Below are positions 1 to 5,563 of a DNA stretch of 5,563 bases, piece after piece. This DNA is from Clostridium sp. SCN 57-10 (GTDB lineage: Bacteria; Bacillota; Clostridia; Oscillospirales; Butyricicoccaceae): contig MEFT01000139.1 of the NCBI GenBank assembly GCA_001725215.1, positions 1 to 5,563 of the forward strand, read 5' to 3'. Position 1 is the first letter of the stretch. Every line of letters begins with the position of its first letter. A program made the position numbers and the translations under genes. A model generated the notes under the pieces. The model searched no databases and had not been told where the DNA came from. It worked only from the letters and a program-made list of their open reading frames with translations.

Positions 1-1
1 C

Positions 2-172
2 GGCGGCGGCGGCAGTCTGACCATGGCGGGGGCGCAGTTCCCCGATAAATCGCCCGAAGAGGTGGGCGCAATGCTAAAAAAGGCAATTCTCGAATATATC
101 GAGGAAACGGCGAAGCGAGATCAAGAGAAACATAACCGCCCCGCGCGGAGAAACGGAGAGGAATCAAGATGA
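2..172 (+). CDS. gdpP: C-terminal end of a DHH/DHHA1 phosphodiesterase, GdpP-like (partial, 5' end outside window)
   Basis: The window opens inside this gene; 56 codons and a TGA stop are visible. The first residues, GGGGSLTMAGAQF, match the glycine-rich motif near the end of the DHHA1 domain in GdpP/YybT-type cyclic-di-AMP phosphodiesterases. A short helix follows (EEVGAMLKKAILEYIEE) and then a polar, charged tail rich in Arg, Lys and Glu. In Firmicutes, GdpP is a membrane-anchored protein (two N-terminal membrane segments, PAS-like and degenerate GGDEF domains, then DHH-DHHA1) that hydrolyses c-di-AMP and so affects potassium and osmotic balance and cell-wall stress. The upstream domains cannot be seen, so assignment to GdpP rather than a stand-alone DHH phosphoesterase (NrnA/PDE2 type) rests on the order gdpP-rplI-dnaB, which is common in Firmicutes. 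Its stop overlaps the rplI start in an ATGA tetranucleotide, which suggests translational coupling. Confidence 0.8.
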   Translation, partial: GGGGSLTMAGAQFPDKSPEEVGAMLKKAILEYIEETAKRDQEKHNRPARRNGEESR

Positions 173-618
173 AAGTTATTTTGTTGCAGGATGTCAAAGG
201 CCAGGGGAAAAAGGGCCAGATGGTAGAGGTTTCAGACGGCTACGCCAGAAACTTTTTGCTGCCGCGCAAGCTCGCCAATGAGGCGACTGCCGACGCGCTG
301 AACGCATACACGCAGGCCAACAAGGCCGCCGCGCACCGCATCGAGGTGGAAAAGCAGACGGCGAACGAGCTGAAAGAGCGTCTTGAAAAGCTGCAAACCA
401 AGATTTATGCCAAAGCGGGTACGGGCGGGCGTCTGTTCGGCTCGGTCACAACGAAAGAAATTTCAGAGGGACTTAAGGCGCAGCACGGCATTGATATCCC
501 CAAGACTAAGCTCGCGCTCGACGAGCCGATCAAAAGCTTCGGCACCTATCAGGTCAAAGCGAAGCTGTATACTGAAATCACGGGAACCGTTTACGTCGTT
601 GTTGCGGAGGAAAAATAG
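169..618 (+). CDS. rplI: 50S ribosomal protein L9 (bL9)
   Basis: The product has 149 residues, the normal length for bL9. The N-terminal RNA-binding domain carries the family signature (GQGKKGQMVEVSDGYARNFL, about residues 11-30, followed by LPRKLA). A long charged connecting helix spans about residues 41-75. The C-terminal domain starts near GGRLFGSVT and ends with a beta-rich segment. bL9 binds 23S rRNA at the base of the L1 stalk and reaches across the large-subunit surface, where it helps reading-frame maintenance. The start at 169 is supported by a GGAGAGGA Shine-Dalgarno at 155-162, six bases upstream, and by the 4-base overlap with the preceding stop. dnaB follows after 20 bases, the usual partner in Firmicutes. 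I see nothing unusual in the protein. Confidence 0.97.
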   Translation: MKVILLQDVKGQGKKGQMVEVSDGYARNFLLPRKLANEATADALNAYTQANKAAAHRIEVEKQTANELKERLEKLQTKIYAKAGTGGRLFGSVTTKEISEGLKAQHGIDIPKTKLALDEPIKSFGTYQVKAKLYTEITGTVYVVVAEEK

Positions 619-638
619 ACGCCCGGGGAGGGTAAACC

Positions 639-1979
639 ATGGAAAGCAGGGAACTGTTTCCCCGCCAAACACCATACAGCCTTGAAGCCGAGCAGGCCGT
701 GCTCGGCTCGTTGCTCATTGACCCCGCGTGCGTGCCGCGCGCCGTCGAGCTGCTGACAAGTGACGATTTTTACATTGAATCAAACCGCATTGTGTTTGAC
801 ACGGTGTCTTCAATGTTTACTTCGGGGCGCATCGTCGACCCCGTGACCGTGCTCGACGAGTTGAAGGCGCAGGGGCACAAAGACCGCATCGGCTATGATT
901 TCATTGCGCAGCTGATGGAAATGACGCCGACCGCGGCGAATATGGAAAGCTATGCGGGAATCATCCGCGGAAAAAGCATGCTGCGAGAGCTGCAGGCCGT
1001 GTCGGCCGAGATCATCGAGCTGACGAGAAGCGAGCAGGAAGACCCGTTTCATGTGGCCGAGCTTGCCGAGCAGAAAATCTACGCCATCCGTCAGGGACGC
1101 GAAATCAAGGGCTTAAAGCACATTAAAACGGCGATCAGCGAGGTGTATGATCACCTGGATACGCTGGCAGCCAATCCCGGGCAGCTGCCCGGCACGCCGA
1201 CCGGCTTCAGCGACCTCGACCGCTTCATCGGCGGCTTGGGCAAGACGGAGCTGATTCTGCTTGCCGCACGCCCCGGCATGGGCAAAACGAGTATCGCGCT
1301 TAACATGGCTCTGACGGCGGCGAAGAAAACCAATAAAGCGGTCGTCATCTTCCAGCTTGAAATGTCTGCCGCGCAGCTTGCCATGCGTCTCATGTCAAGC
1401 GAGGCGCTGGTAGACGGCAAAAAGCTGCGTCTCGGCACGCTGGGCGAGGACGACTGGAAGCGCCTTGCGGGCGCTTCGGGTCGGTTGACCGGCATGAATA
1501 TTCTGATTGACGATAACTCGAATATTTCCGTGCCCGAAATGAAGGCGAAGTGCCGCAGACTGGGAGATAATCTCGGACTGATTATCATAGACTACCTGCA
1601 GCTTATGCAGGGCACCAAGCGCACCGACAATCGCGTGCAGGAGGTCGCCGAAATTTCGCGCTCGCTCAAAATCATGGCGAAAGAGCTTAACGTGCCCGTG
1701 CTGTGTATGTCGCAGCTGTCGCGCGGACCGGAAAGCCGCCAGAACAAGCGCCCTATGCTGTCTGACCTGCGCGAGTCGGGTTCGATCGAGCAGGACGCCG
1801 ACGTGGTCCTGTTTATTTACCGCGACGATTATTACAATCAGGAAAGTGACAAGAAAAACGTCGCCGAGCTGATTGTCGCCAAAAACCGAAACGGCGAGGT
1901 GGGCACCATCGAGCTGCAGTGGATGGGGCAGTTTACCACGTTCTCGGCGCAGGACAACGTGCATGCCGACCCTCGTTGA
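639..1979 (+). CDS. dnaB: Replicative DNA helicase DnaB (DnaC in Bacillus nomenclature)
   Basis: This 446-residue protein has the typical length of the hexameric 5'-3' helicase that unwinds DNA at the replication fork and recruits primase. The N-terminal helical domain (about residues 9-110) begins with the family pattern TPYSLEAEQAVLGSLL. A linker follows, then the RecA-like ATPase domain (about 175-440). Visible motifs are Walker A ARPGMGKTS (210-218; K216, T217), the catalytic-glutamate segment FQLEMS (E241), Walker B LIIIDYLQL (314-322; D318), the DLRESGSIEQDAD motif (376-388) and the KNRNG motif (415-419), whose arginine lies in the region that supplies the arginine finger in this family. 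There is no intein or interruption. The ATG at 639 has a GGGGAGGG Shine-Dalgarno at 625-632. The last 17 bases overlap tilS. It is the chromosomal copy by context, not a phage helicase. Confidence 0.97.
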   Translation: MESRELFPRQTPYSLEAEQAVLGSLLIDPACVPRAVELLTSDDFYIESNRIVFDTVSSMFTSGRIVDPVTVLDELKAQGHKDRIGYDFIAQLMEMTPTAANMESYAGIIRGKSMLRELQAVSAEIIELTRSEQEDPFHVAELAEQKIYAIRQGREIKGLKHIKTAISEVYDHLDTLAANPGQLPGTPTGFSDLDRFIGGLGKTELILLAARPGMGKTSIALNMALTAAKKTNKAVVIFQLEMSAAQLAMRLMSSEALVDGKKLRLGTLGEDDWKRLAGASGRLTGMNILIDDNSNISVPEMKAKCRRLGDNLGLIIIDYLQLMQGTKRTDNRVQEVAEISRSLKIMAKELNVPVLCMSQLSRGPESRQNKRPMLSDLRESGSIEQDADVVLFIYRDDYYNQESDKKNVAELIVAKNRNGEVGTIELQWMGQFTTFSAQDNVHADPR

Positions 1980-3285
1980 TCTTTGCCGCTCTAGCGGCCT
2001 GCTGCGCCGCGGCGACCGCGTGCTTTGTGCGCTTTCGGGCGGCGCGGATTCGGTTGCAATGACGCACGCGCTTTGCGCGCTGCGCGACGAGCTTGACTTG
2101 ACCGTGGCCGCGGCACATTTTTCGCACGGGCTTCGCCCCGAAGCGGCGGAGGACGAGCGCGCGCTGGTGCAGTCGCTCTGCGCATCCCTCGGCATAGAGT
2201 GCCTGTTCGGCGCGGGTGATACCTGCGCGCGAGCGCAGGCAACAGGGAAAACGGCGGAGGAGGCGGCGCGCGAGCTGCGCTATTCCTTTTTAGAGGGTAC
2301 TGCCGACGCTTGGTGCGCCGACAAAATTGCGACGGCGCATCACAGCGAGGATAACCTTGAAACCATGCTGCTCAACCTTGCGCGCGGCACGGGTCTGCGC
2401 GGACTGTGCGGCATACCGCCCTCGCGGGGGCGCGTTGTGCGCCCGCTGCTCGCGGCGACGCGCGCCGACATCGAAGCATATGCGTCGCTTCACAATCTCG
2501 TGTGGGCGAACGACGCAAGCAATGCCGATGTGCGCTATGCGCGCAATCGCGTGCGGCGTGACATTGTGCCCGCGCTGCGCGCCCTTAACGCAGGCGCGGT
2601 GCAAAACGCCTCGCGCGCGTCCGCGCTGCTGCGCGAGGACTACGATTTTATTGAAACTGCAGTATGCGCACTGCTTGCGCACGTCGAATGCACGTCGAAC
2701 CGCGCGTTGATTCCGGCGGCGCTGCTTGCACAGGCGCATCCCGCAGTGGCGGGGCGCGCGGTGCGTACGCTGTATGCGCGCGCGGGGGGGAGCCTGTCCG
2801 TCTTTGCGCGCGCTCATGCTGACGCCGTTCTCGCCCTGTGCCGAAGTACTGACCCGTCGGCACGCGTTTCGCTTCCCGGCACGATGACGGCACGGCGCGC
2901 GTATGAAATGATTATTGTCGAACACGCGAAGCAGGATGCTCCCGCGCCAAACGAGACCGCGCTTGTGTATCGACAGGCCGTCGAGTGGGGCGAATGGGTC
3001 GTCACGCTGGGCGGAGTACCGGACGAAGGCTGTGCTGCCGCTTATCTTTCTGCGTCTGAGTCATACACATCTTTGATTGTGCGGTCGCGCAGAACGGGCG
3101 ATACAATCGCCACGGAGGGTGGCACAAAAAGTGTGAAAAAGTATATGATTGAACATAAAATCCCACAAATAATGCGTGACAGATGGCCGATCATATGCGA
3201 TAATAAAAAAATACGGGCAATCCCGCTTTTTGGCATGCCCGCGCCGCGGTACGCGGCGATAGCCATCACCGCTAGGAGGAAATGA
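1963..3285 (+). CDS. tilS: tRNA(Ile)-lysidine synthetase
   Basis: TilS ligates lysine to C34 of the CAU-anticodon tRNA-Ile, using ATP, so that the tRNA reads AUA and is charged with isoleucine. The 440-residue protein has the N-type ATP pyrophosphatase P-loop SGGADS at 25-30, the family block ATAHHSEDNLETMLLNLARG at 123-142 with GLRGLCGIPP after it, the tRNA-binding N-R-R segment near 184-205 (DASN...YARNRVRRDIVPAL), a variable alanine-rich middle, and a TilS_C domain (about 370-430: RSRRTGD, GGTKSVKKYMIEHKIP, RDRWPIICD). The frame is open back to an ATG at 1873 inside dnaB, but homology begins at MPTLVDLC, so I chose the ATG at 1963. It has an AGGA at 1951-1954 eight bases upstream and gives a 17-base overlap with dnaB. 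The middle is very GC-rich and the last 170 bases are AT-rich. The gene is normally essential. Confidence 0.95.
   Translation: MPTLVDLCRSSGLLRRGDRVLCALSGGADSVAMTHALCALRDELDLTVAAAHFSHGLRPEAAEDERALVQSLCASLGIECLFGAGDTCARAQATGKTAEEAARELRYSFLEGTADAWCADKIATAHHSEDNLETMLLNLARGTGLRGLCGIPPSRGRVVRPLLAATRADIEAYASLHNLVWANDASNADVRYARNRVRRDIVPALRALNAGAVQNASRASALLREDYDFIETAVCALLAHVECTSNRALIPAALLAQAHPAVAGRAVRTLYARAGGSLSVFARAHADAVLALCRSTDPSARVSLPGTMTARRAYEMIIVEHAKQDAPAPNETALVYRQAVEWGEWVVTLGGVPDEGCAAAYLSASESYTSLIVRSRRTGDTIATEGGTKSVKKYMIEHKIPQIMRDRWPIICDNKKIRAIPLFGMPAPRYAAIAITARRK
3176..3204 (+). promoter_or_regulatory. Candidate sigma-A promoter inside tilS, upstream of hpt-ftsH
   Basis: The hexamers GTGACA (3176-3181, 5 of 6 to TTGACA) and GATAAT (3199-3204, 5 of 6 to TATAAT) are separated by exactly 17 bases. 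A TG one base before the -10 element makes it an extended -10. The site lies in the most AT-rich part of an otherwise GC-rich region, about 84 bases upstream of the hpt ATG, so transcription would start around 3210-3212, just before the tilS stop. It could supply hpt and ftsH independently of upstream genes. It is also coding sequence for the conserved TilS_C domain, so part of the match may be chance. Confidence 0.45.
3274..3280 (+). promoter_or_regulatory. hpt: Ribosome binding site deciding the hpt start
   Basis: AGGAGGA is a near-perfect Shine-Dalgarno sequence inside the last codons of tilS. It is too close to the ATG at 3282 (2 bases from the AGGAGG core) and ideally placed for the ATG at 3288 (8 bases). 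The placement also allows ribosomes ending tilS at 3285 to reinitiate on hpt. Confidence 0.85.
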
Positions 3286-3287
3286 AA

Positions 3288-3827
3288 ATGCAAAACGATA
3301 TTCGCGAGGTTCTGATTTCGGAAGAGGAGCTGCGCAAGACGGTTGCCGAGTTGGGCGCGCGTATTTCGAAGGATTATGCGGACAAAACCCCTATCATGGT
3401 CAGCGTGCTGAAGGGCGCCTTTATGTTTATGGCCGATTTGGTTCGTGAGGTTACGGTGCCCTGCACCATCGATTTCATGTCGGTTTCAAGCTATGGCTCG
3501 GGCACGCAGACGTCCGGAGAGGTCAAAATTATTAAAGATTTAGACACCAATATTGAAGGACGTCATGTTATAGTAGTGGAGGATATCCTTGACAGCGGCG
3601 TCACGCTTTCTTATCTGCTCAAGCTGCTCAGCGCGCGCAAGCCTGCGTCGATTGCGCTGTGCACGCTGTTTGACAAGCCGAAGCGTCACAAGGTCGAGGT
3701 GAAGGTTGATTATAAGGGCATAGACGTGCCGGACGAGTTTATCGTCGGCTACGGGCTGGACTATGCCGAAAAATACCGCAATCTACCGTACATCGGTGTA
3801 CTCAAGCCCGAAATATACGTTGACTGA
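3288..3827 (+). CDS. hpt: Hypoxanthine (hypoxanthine-guanine) phosphoribosyltransferase
   Basis: This purine-salvage enzyme transfers phosphoribose from PRPP to hypoxanthine or guanine, giving IMP or GMP in the cytoplasm. The product from this start is 179 residues, close to the roughly 180 of B. subtilis HprT. Visible are the LKGAFMFMADL segment (41-51), the flexible catalytic loop with SSYGSGTQTSG (67-77), the PRPP motif VVEDILDSGVTL (96-107; D102 corresponds to the catalytic base), the purine-contact lysine in LFDKPKRHK (K130) and GYGLDYAEKYRNLPYIG (154-170). An ATG at 3282 is also in frame, but it lies only two bases from the AGGAGG at 3274-3279. The ATG at 3288 has an eight-base spacing and is preferred. 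The gene begins 2 bases after tilS and precedes ftsH, the standard Firmicute order (hprT in Bacillus). Confidence 0.95.
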   Translation: MQNDIREVLISEEELRKTVAELGARISKDYADKTPIMVSVLKGAFMFMADLVREVTVPCTIDFMSVSSYGSGTQTSGEVKIIKDLDTNIEGRHVIVVEDILDSGVTLSYLLKLLSARKPASIALCTLFDKPKRHKVEVKVDYKGIDVPDEFIVGYGLDYAEKYRNLPYIGVLKPEIYVD

Positions 3828-3844
3828 CCAAGCAAAAAGAATCT

Positions 3845-3861
3845 GCGGGCGTTAAGCCTGC
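3845..3861 (+). promoter_or_regulatory. Small hairpin in the hpt-ftsH spacer
   Basis: GCGGGC (3845-3850) and GCCTGC (3856-3861) can pair into a six-base stem with one G-U pair and a five-base GTTAA loop; an outer T-G pair could extend it by one. It ends two bases before the purine-rich AAAGGTG that precedes the ftsH TTG start. No run of T follows, so it is not a rho-independent terminator. It could shape access to the ribosome binding site or be a processing signal. The stem is short, so its function is uncertain. Confidence 0.4.
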
Positions 3862-3862
3862 G

Positions 3863-3869
3863 AAAGGTG
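3863..3869 (+). promoter_or_regulatory. ftsH: Weak, distant ribosome binding site for the ftsH TTG start
   Basis: AAAGGTG is the only purine-rich stretch upstream of the TTG at 3882. The spacing of 12 bases is longer than the usual 5-9, and the match to AGGAGG is partial. Together with a TTG start this suggests low translation initiation of ftsH compared with hpt. The in-frame stop at 3870-3872 rules out any start further upstream. Confidence 0.5.
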
Positions 3870-3881
3870 TGAAACATACTA

Positions 3882-4667
3882 TTGAATAGTCGTGCAAGGG
3901 GAATTGGATTTTATATCATCGTGCTGTTCATCATTCTGGGCACGATCGCTGTGCTCACCGATACGTCTGCGCAGGCGCAGTATCAGTGGAGCGATATTGT
4001 TAAGATGTTCGAGCAGGAAAAGGTGCGCGCCGTAGCCGTTTCGGGAGACGACATGCAGCTTGAACTGCGCGACGGAACCACGATCAGCCATAAGATCCCC
4101 AGTGATCAAATTTTCCTGTATGACCTCGGCAGTCTGATCGCGGAGCAGCGCTCGAGCGGCGTGCTTGAGGAGCAGGAATATATCGTCGAGAGCATACCCT
4201 GGTGGTACAGCTTCCTGCCCTATCTGGTGATGATCGTTCTGTTCGCGGCGTTCTGGTTCTATATCATGAAGAAACAGGACGGCGGCGCCAACGCAATGAA
4301 CTTCGGAAAGTCTAAAGCACGTCTTGTGACGGACGAGCAGAAGAAAGTAACGTTTCATGACGTCGCAGGTGCCGAGGAAGAGAAGCGCGATCTGCAGGAG
4401 ATCGTGGAGTTTTTGAAGGCTCCTAAAAAGTTTATCGACATCGGCGCTCGCATTCCCAAGGGCGTACTGCTCGTCGGCCCTCCGGGTACCGGTAAAACAC
4501 TGATCGCAAAGGCCGTGGCAGGCGAGGCGGGCGTTCCGTTCTTTTCGATCTCCGGCTCGGATTTTGTCGAGCTGTATGTTGGCGTCGGCTTGATGAGATT
4601 GACGCGGTCGGCCGCCAGCGCGGCGCCGGCTTGGGCGGCGGACACGATGAGCGCGAGCAGACCCTGA
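3882..4667 (+). pseudogene. ftsH: ATP-dependent zinc metalloprotease FtsH, 5' portion ending in a frameshift
   Basis: Residues 1-236 are the intact N-terminal part of FtsH. They comprise a short cytoplasmic start, membrane segment 1 (about 8-25), an extracytoplasmic domain (about 26-106), membrane segment 2 (about 107-129), a linker, and the start of the AAA+ domain with VTFHDVAGAEEEKRDLQE (156-173), Walker A GPPGTGKT (199-206) and the pore-loop region SGSDFVELYVGVG (224-236). From residue 237 the sequence stops resembling FtsH and runs for 25 unrelated residues to a TGA at 4665-4667. As read, the product lacks Walker B, the arginine fingers and the protease, so it should have no activity. 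The start is TTG at 3882: an in-frame stop lies at 3870-3872, no ATG or GTG intervenes, and the next GTG would remove the first membrane segment. FtsH normally degrades misfolded membrane proteins and some regulators. It follows hpt after 54 bases. Confidence 0.9.
4587..4594 (+). other. ftsH: Deletion junction in ftsH (about 61 bases missing, frame change)
   Basis: Codon 236 (the last Gly of VGVG) ends at 4589, and the Asp codon of DEIDAVG begins at 4592 in another frame, leaving only TT between them. In FtsH proteins such as that of E. coli, 21 residues (ASRVRD...CIIFI) separate these points, which would be 63 bases. The net loss is therefore about 61 bases, not a multiple of three. The missing piece includes the helix after the pore loop and the hydrophobic Walker B strand. 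The size of the loss is inferred from family knowledge; the abrupt frame change is seen directly. Confidence 0.85.
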
Positions 4668-5563
4668 ACCAGCTTCTGGTCGAAATGGACGGCTTCGGCG
4701 GCAACACCGGCGTTATTGTCCTTGCGGCGACCAACCGCTCGGATATTCTTGACCCTGCGCTGCTTCGTCCCGGTCGCTTTGACCGTCAGGTCTATATCGG
4801 CGTGCCGAACATCAAAGACCGTCTGGCTATTTTGCAGGTTCACGCCCGCAAAAAGCAAGTAGGACCTTCAGTCAGCCTGGATGAAATCGCACGTATGACG
4901 ACCGGCTTTACCGGTGCCGCGCTTGAAAACCTGCTCAACGAAGCGGCGCTGCTGTCGGCGCGCCACGGCAAGACGAAGATCGAAAAAGAAGAGGTCGACG
5001 AGGCTTTCCTCAAGGTTGTCATGGGCAACGAGAAAAAGAGCCGCGTCATGGCTGATTACGAGCGCAAACTGACGGCGTATCACGAGGCGGGGCATGCCCT
5101 CGCGTCACGTATGCTTCCGACGCAGGACCCCGTGCAGATGGTTTCGATCATTCCACGCGGCAACGCGGGCGGCTTTACCATGGTGCCCCCCGTTGCGGAC
5201 AAGGCATACGAATCGAAGGCCAAGCTGCTCGACGATATCGTTATGGCTCTCGGCGGACGCGTGGCGGAGGAACTTGTTTTCGGCGACATCACGTCGGGTG
5301 CGACAAGCGACATCCGCTCGGTGACGGCGATTGCGCGCACCATGGTGACCGAATACGGCATGAGTGACGCGCTCGGCCCCATTTCGTATGCGTCGCACAA
5401 CGAGGTTTTCCTTGGCCGTGATTTTGCAACTTCAAAAACGGTATCCGACGATACAGTGGCACTCATTGATACGGAAATCAAGAACATTGTCGACACGGCA
5501 CACAAACGCTGCCGCGAGATTTTAAGCACCAACATGGACAAGCTGAAGCGCATCGCGGAGTTT
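4592..5563 (+). pseudogene. ftsH: FtsH 3' portion: remainder of AAA+ domain and zinc protease domain, frameshifted and running off the window
   Basis: Reading from 4592 gives 324 uninterrupted codons to the last base of the window. All are clear FtsH sequence, in a different frame from the 5' portion. In order: DEIDAVGRQRGAGLGGG with HDEREQTLNQLLVEMDGF; the second region of homology with AATNRSDILDPALLRPGRFD and its two arginine fingers (about 4724-4783); the sensor-2 area TGFTGAALENLLNEAAL (from 4901); the zinc-binding HEAGH (5081-5095); and the third zinc ligand as the Asp at 5309-5311. Only the last few dozen residues lie beyond the edge. No convincing ribosome binding site or start precedes it; the first in-frame ATG is at 4685, inside LLVEMDGF. 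Absence of any further stop or frameshift suggests that the break is recent or an artefact. The sensor-2 GADL motif reads GAAL here. Confidence 0.88.

Noticed and set aside
2..13. CGG/GGC triplet repeat at the window start
   Set aside because: It encodes the conserved glycine run of the DHHA1 motif, so it is protein-driven and not a tandem repeat of its own.
383..685. A 100-codon open frame in the +1 register over rplI
   Set aside because: It is an Arg/Ser-rich shadow of rplI with no ribosome site and no recognisable domain.
1873..1962. A longer tilS start at 1873 inside dnaB (30 extra residues)
   Set aside because: The extra residues are Ser/Arg-rich out-of-frame dnaB sequence. TilS homology starts at MPTLVD, and the ATG at 1963 has an upstream AGGA.
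1395..2195. A 266-codon open frame on the minus strand across dnaB and tilS
   Set aside because: It lies antisense to two clearly recognised genes, its translation is low-complexity Arg/Ser/Ala-rich with no recognisable domain, and long antisense frames are expected in GC-rich coding DNA.
2290..2925. A 211-codon open frame on the minus strand inside tilS
   Set aside because: It is an Arg/Ala-rich shadow of the GC-rich tilS middle with no ribosome site or domain.
3820..3848. TTGACT at 3820-3825 as the -35 of an ftsH promoter
   Set aside because: No acceptable -10 lies 16-18 bases downstream; those positions read TCTGCG, CTGCGG and TGCGGG.
3845..3869. Hairpin after hpt as a rho-independent terminator
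   Set aside because: The stem is short and is followed by GAAAGGTG, not a T-run.
4587..4667. Programmed ribosomal frameshifting or an intron to join the two ftsH parts
   Set aside because: No slippery heptamer is seen at the junction, and about 20 conserved residues are absent from the DNA in every frame. Sequence is missing, not inserted, so neither mechanism would restore a normal FtsH.

Overview
The window is a gene-dense, single-strand stretch of a bacterial chromosome. It most likely comes from a fairly GC-rich member of the Firmicutes, class Clostridia (an Oscillospirales/Ruminococcaceae-like lineage is my best guess). The basis is family recognition and gene order. The first three genes (end of a GdpP-type c-di-AMP phosphodiesterase, rplI, dnaB) and the last three (tilS, hpt, ftsH) are two neighbourhoods known from Firmicutes. 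In Bacillus subtilis they sit at separate loci, but here they run directly into one another. Shine-Dalgarno sequences are of the strong Firmicute type (AGGAGG, GGGGAGG). No genus can be named from the sequence alone.

Layout, all on the + strand: 2-172 is the C-terminal end of a DHH/DHHA1 phosphodiesterase (GdpP-like). 169-618 is rplI (ribosomal protein bL9), which overlaps the previous stop by 4 bases. 639-1979 is dnaB (replicative helicase). 1963-3285 is tilS (tRNA-Ile lysidine synthetase), overlapping dnaB by 17 bases. 3288-3827 is hpt (hypoxanthine phosphoribosyltransferase), 2 bases after tilS. From 3882 to the window end is ftsH (membrane AAA+ protease), with a TTG start and a 54-base leader that can form a small hairpin. 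No gap exceeds 54 bases, no rho-independent terminator is visible, and there are no RNA genes, mobile elements or CRISPR repeats. The genes look like one operon, probably with an extra promoter inside the AT-rich 3' end of tilS.

The genes are housekeeping functions: c-di-AMP turnover, translation (bL9, AUA decoding through lysidine), replication (DnaB), purine salvage (Hpt) and membrane protein quality control (FtsH). In B. subtilis, TilS and HprT are reported to act together as an activator of ftsH transcription, which gives the tilS-hpt-ftsH order possible regulatory meaning.

The one clearly abnormal feature is in ftsH. After the pore-loop and VGVG segment, about 61 bases that should encode the next 21 residues (down to the Walker B strand) are missing. 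The reading frame shifts and stops at 4667. The rest of ftsH (from DEIDAVGR through the HEAGH zinc protease) continues uninterrupted in another frame to the window edge. This is either a recent inactivating deletion or an assembly/sequencing artefact. I found no convincing new biological system in the window. The other points of interest are regulatory: the candidate promoter inside tilS and the ftsH leader.
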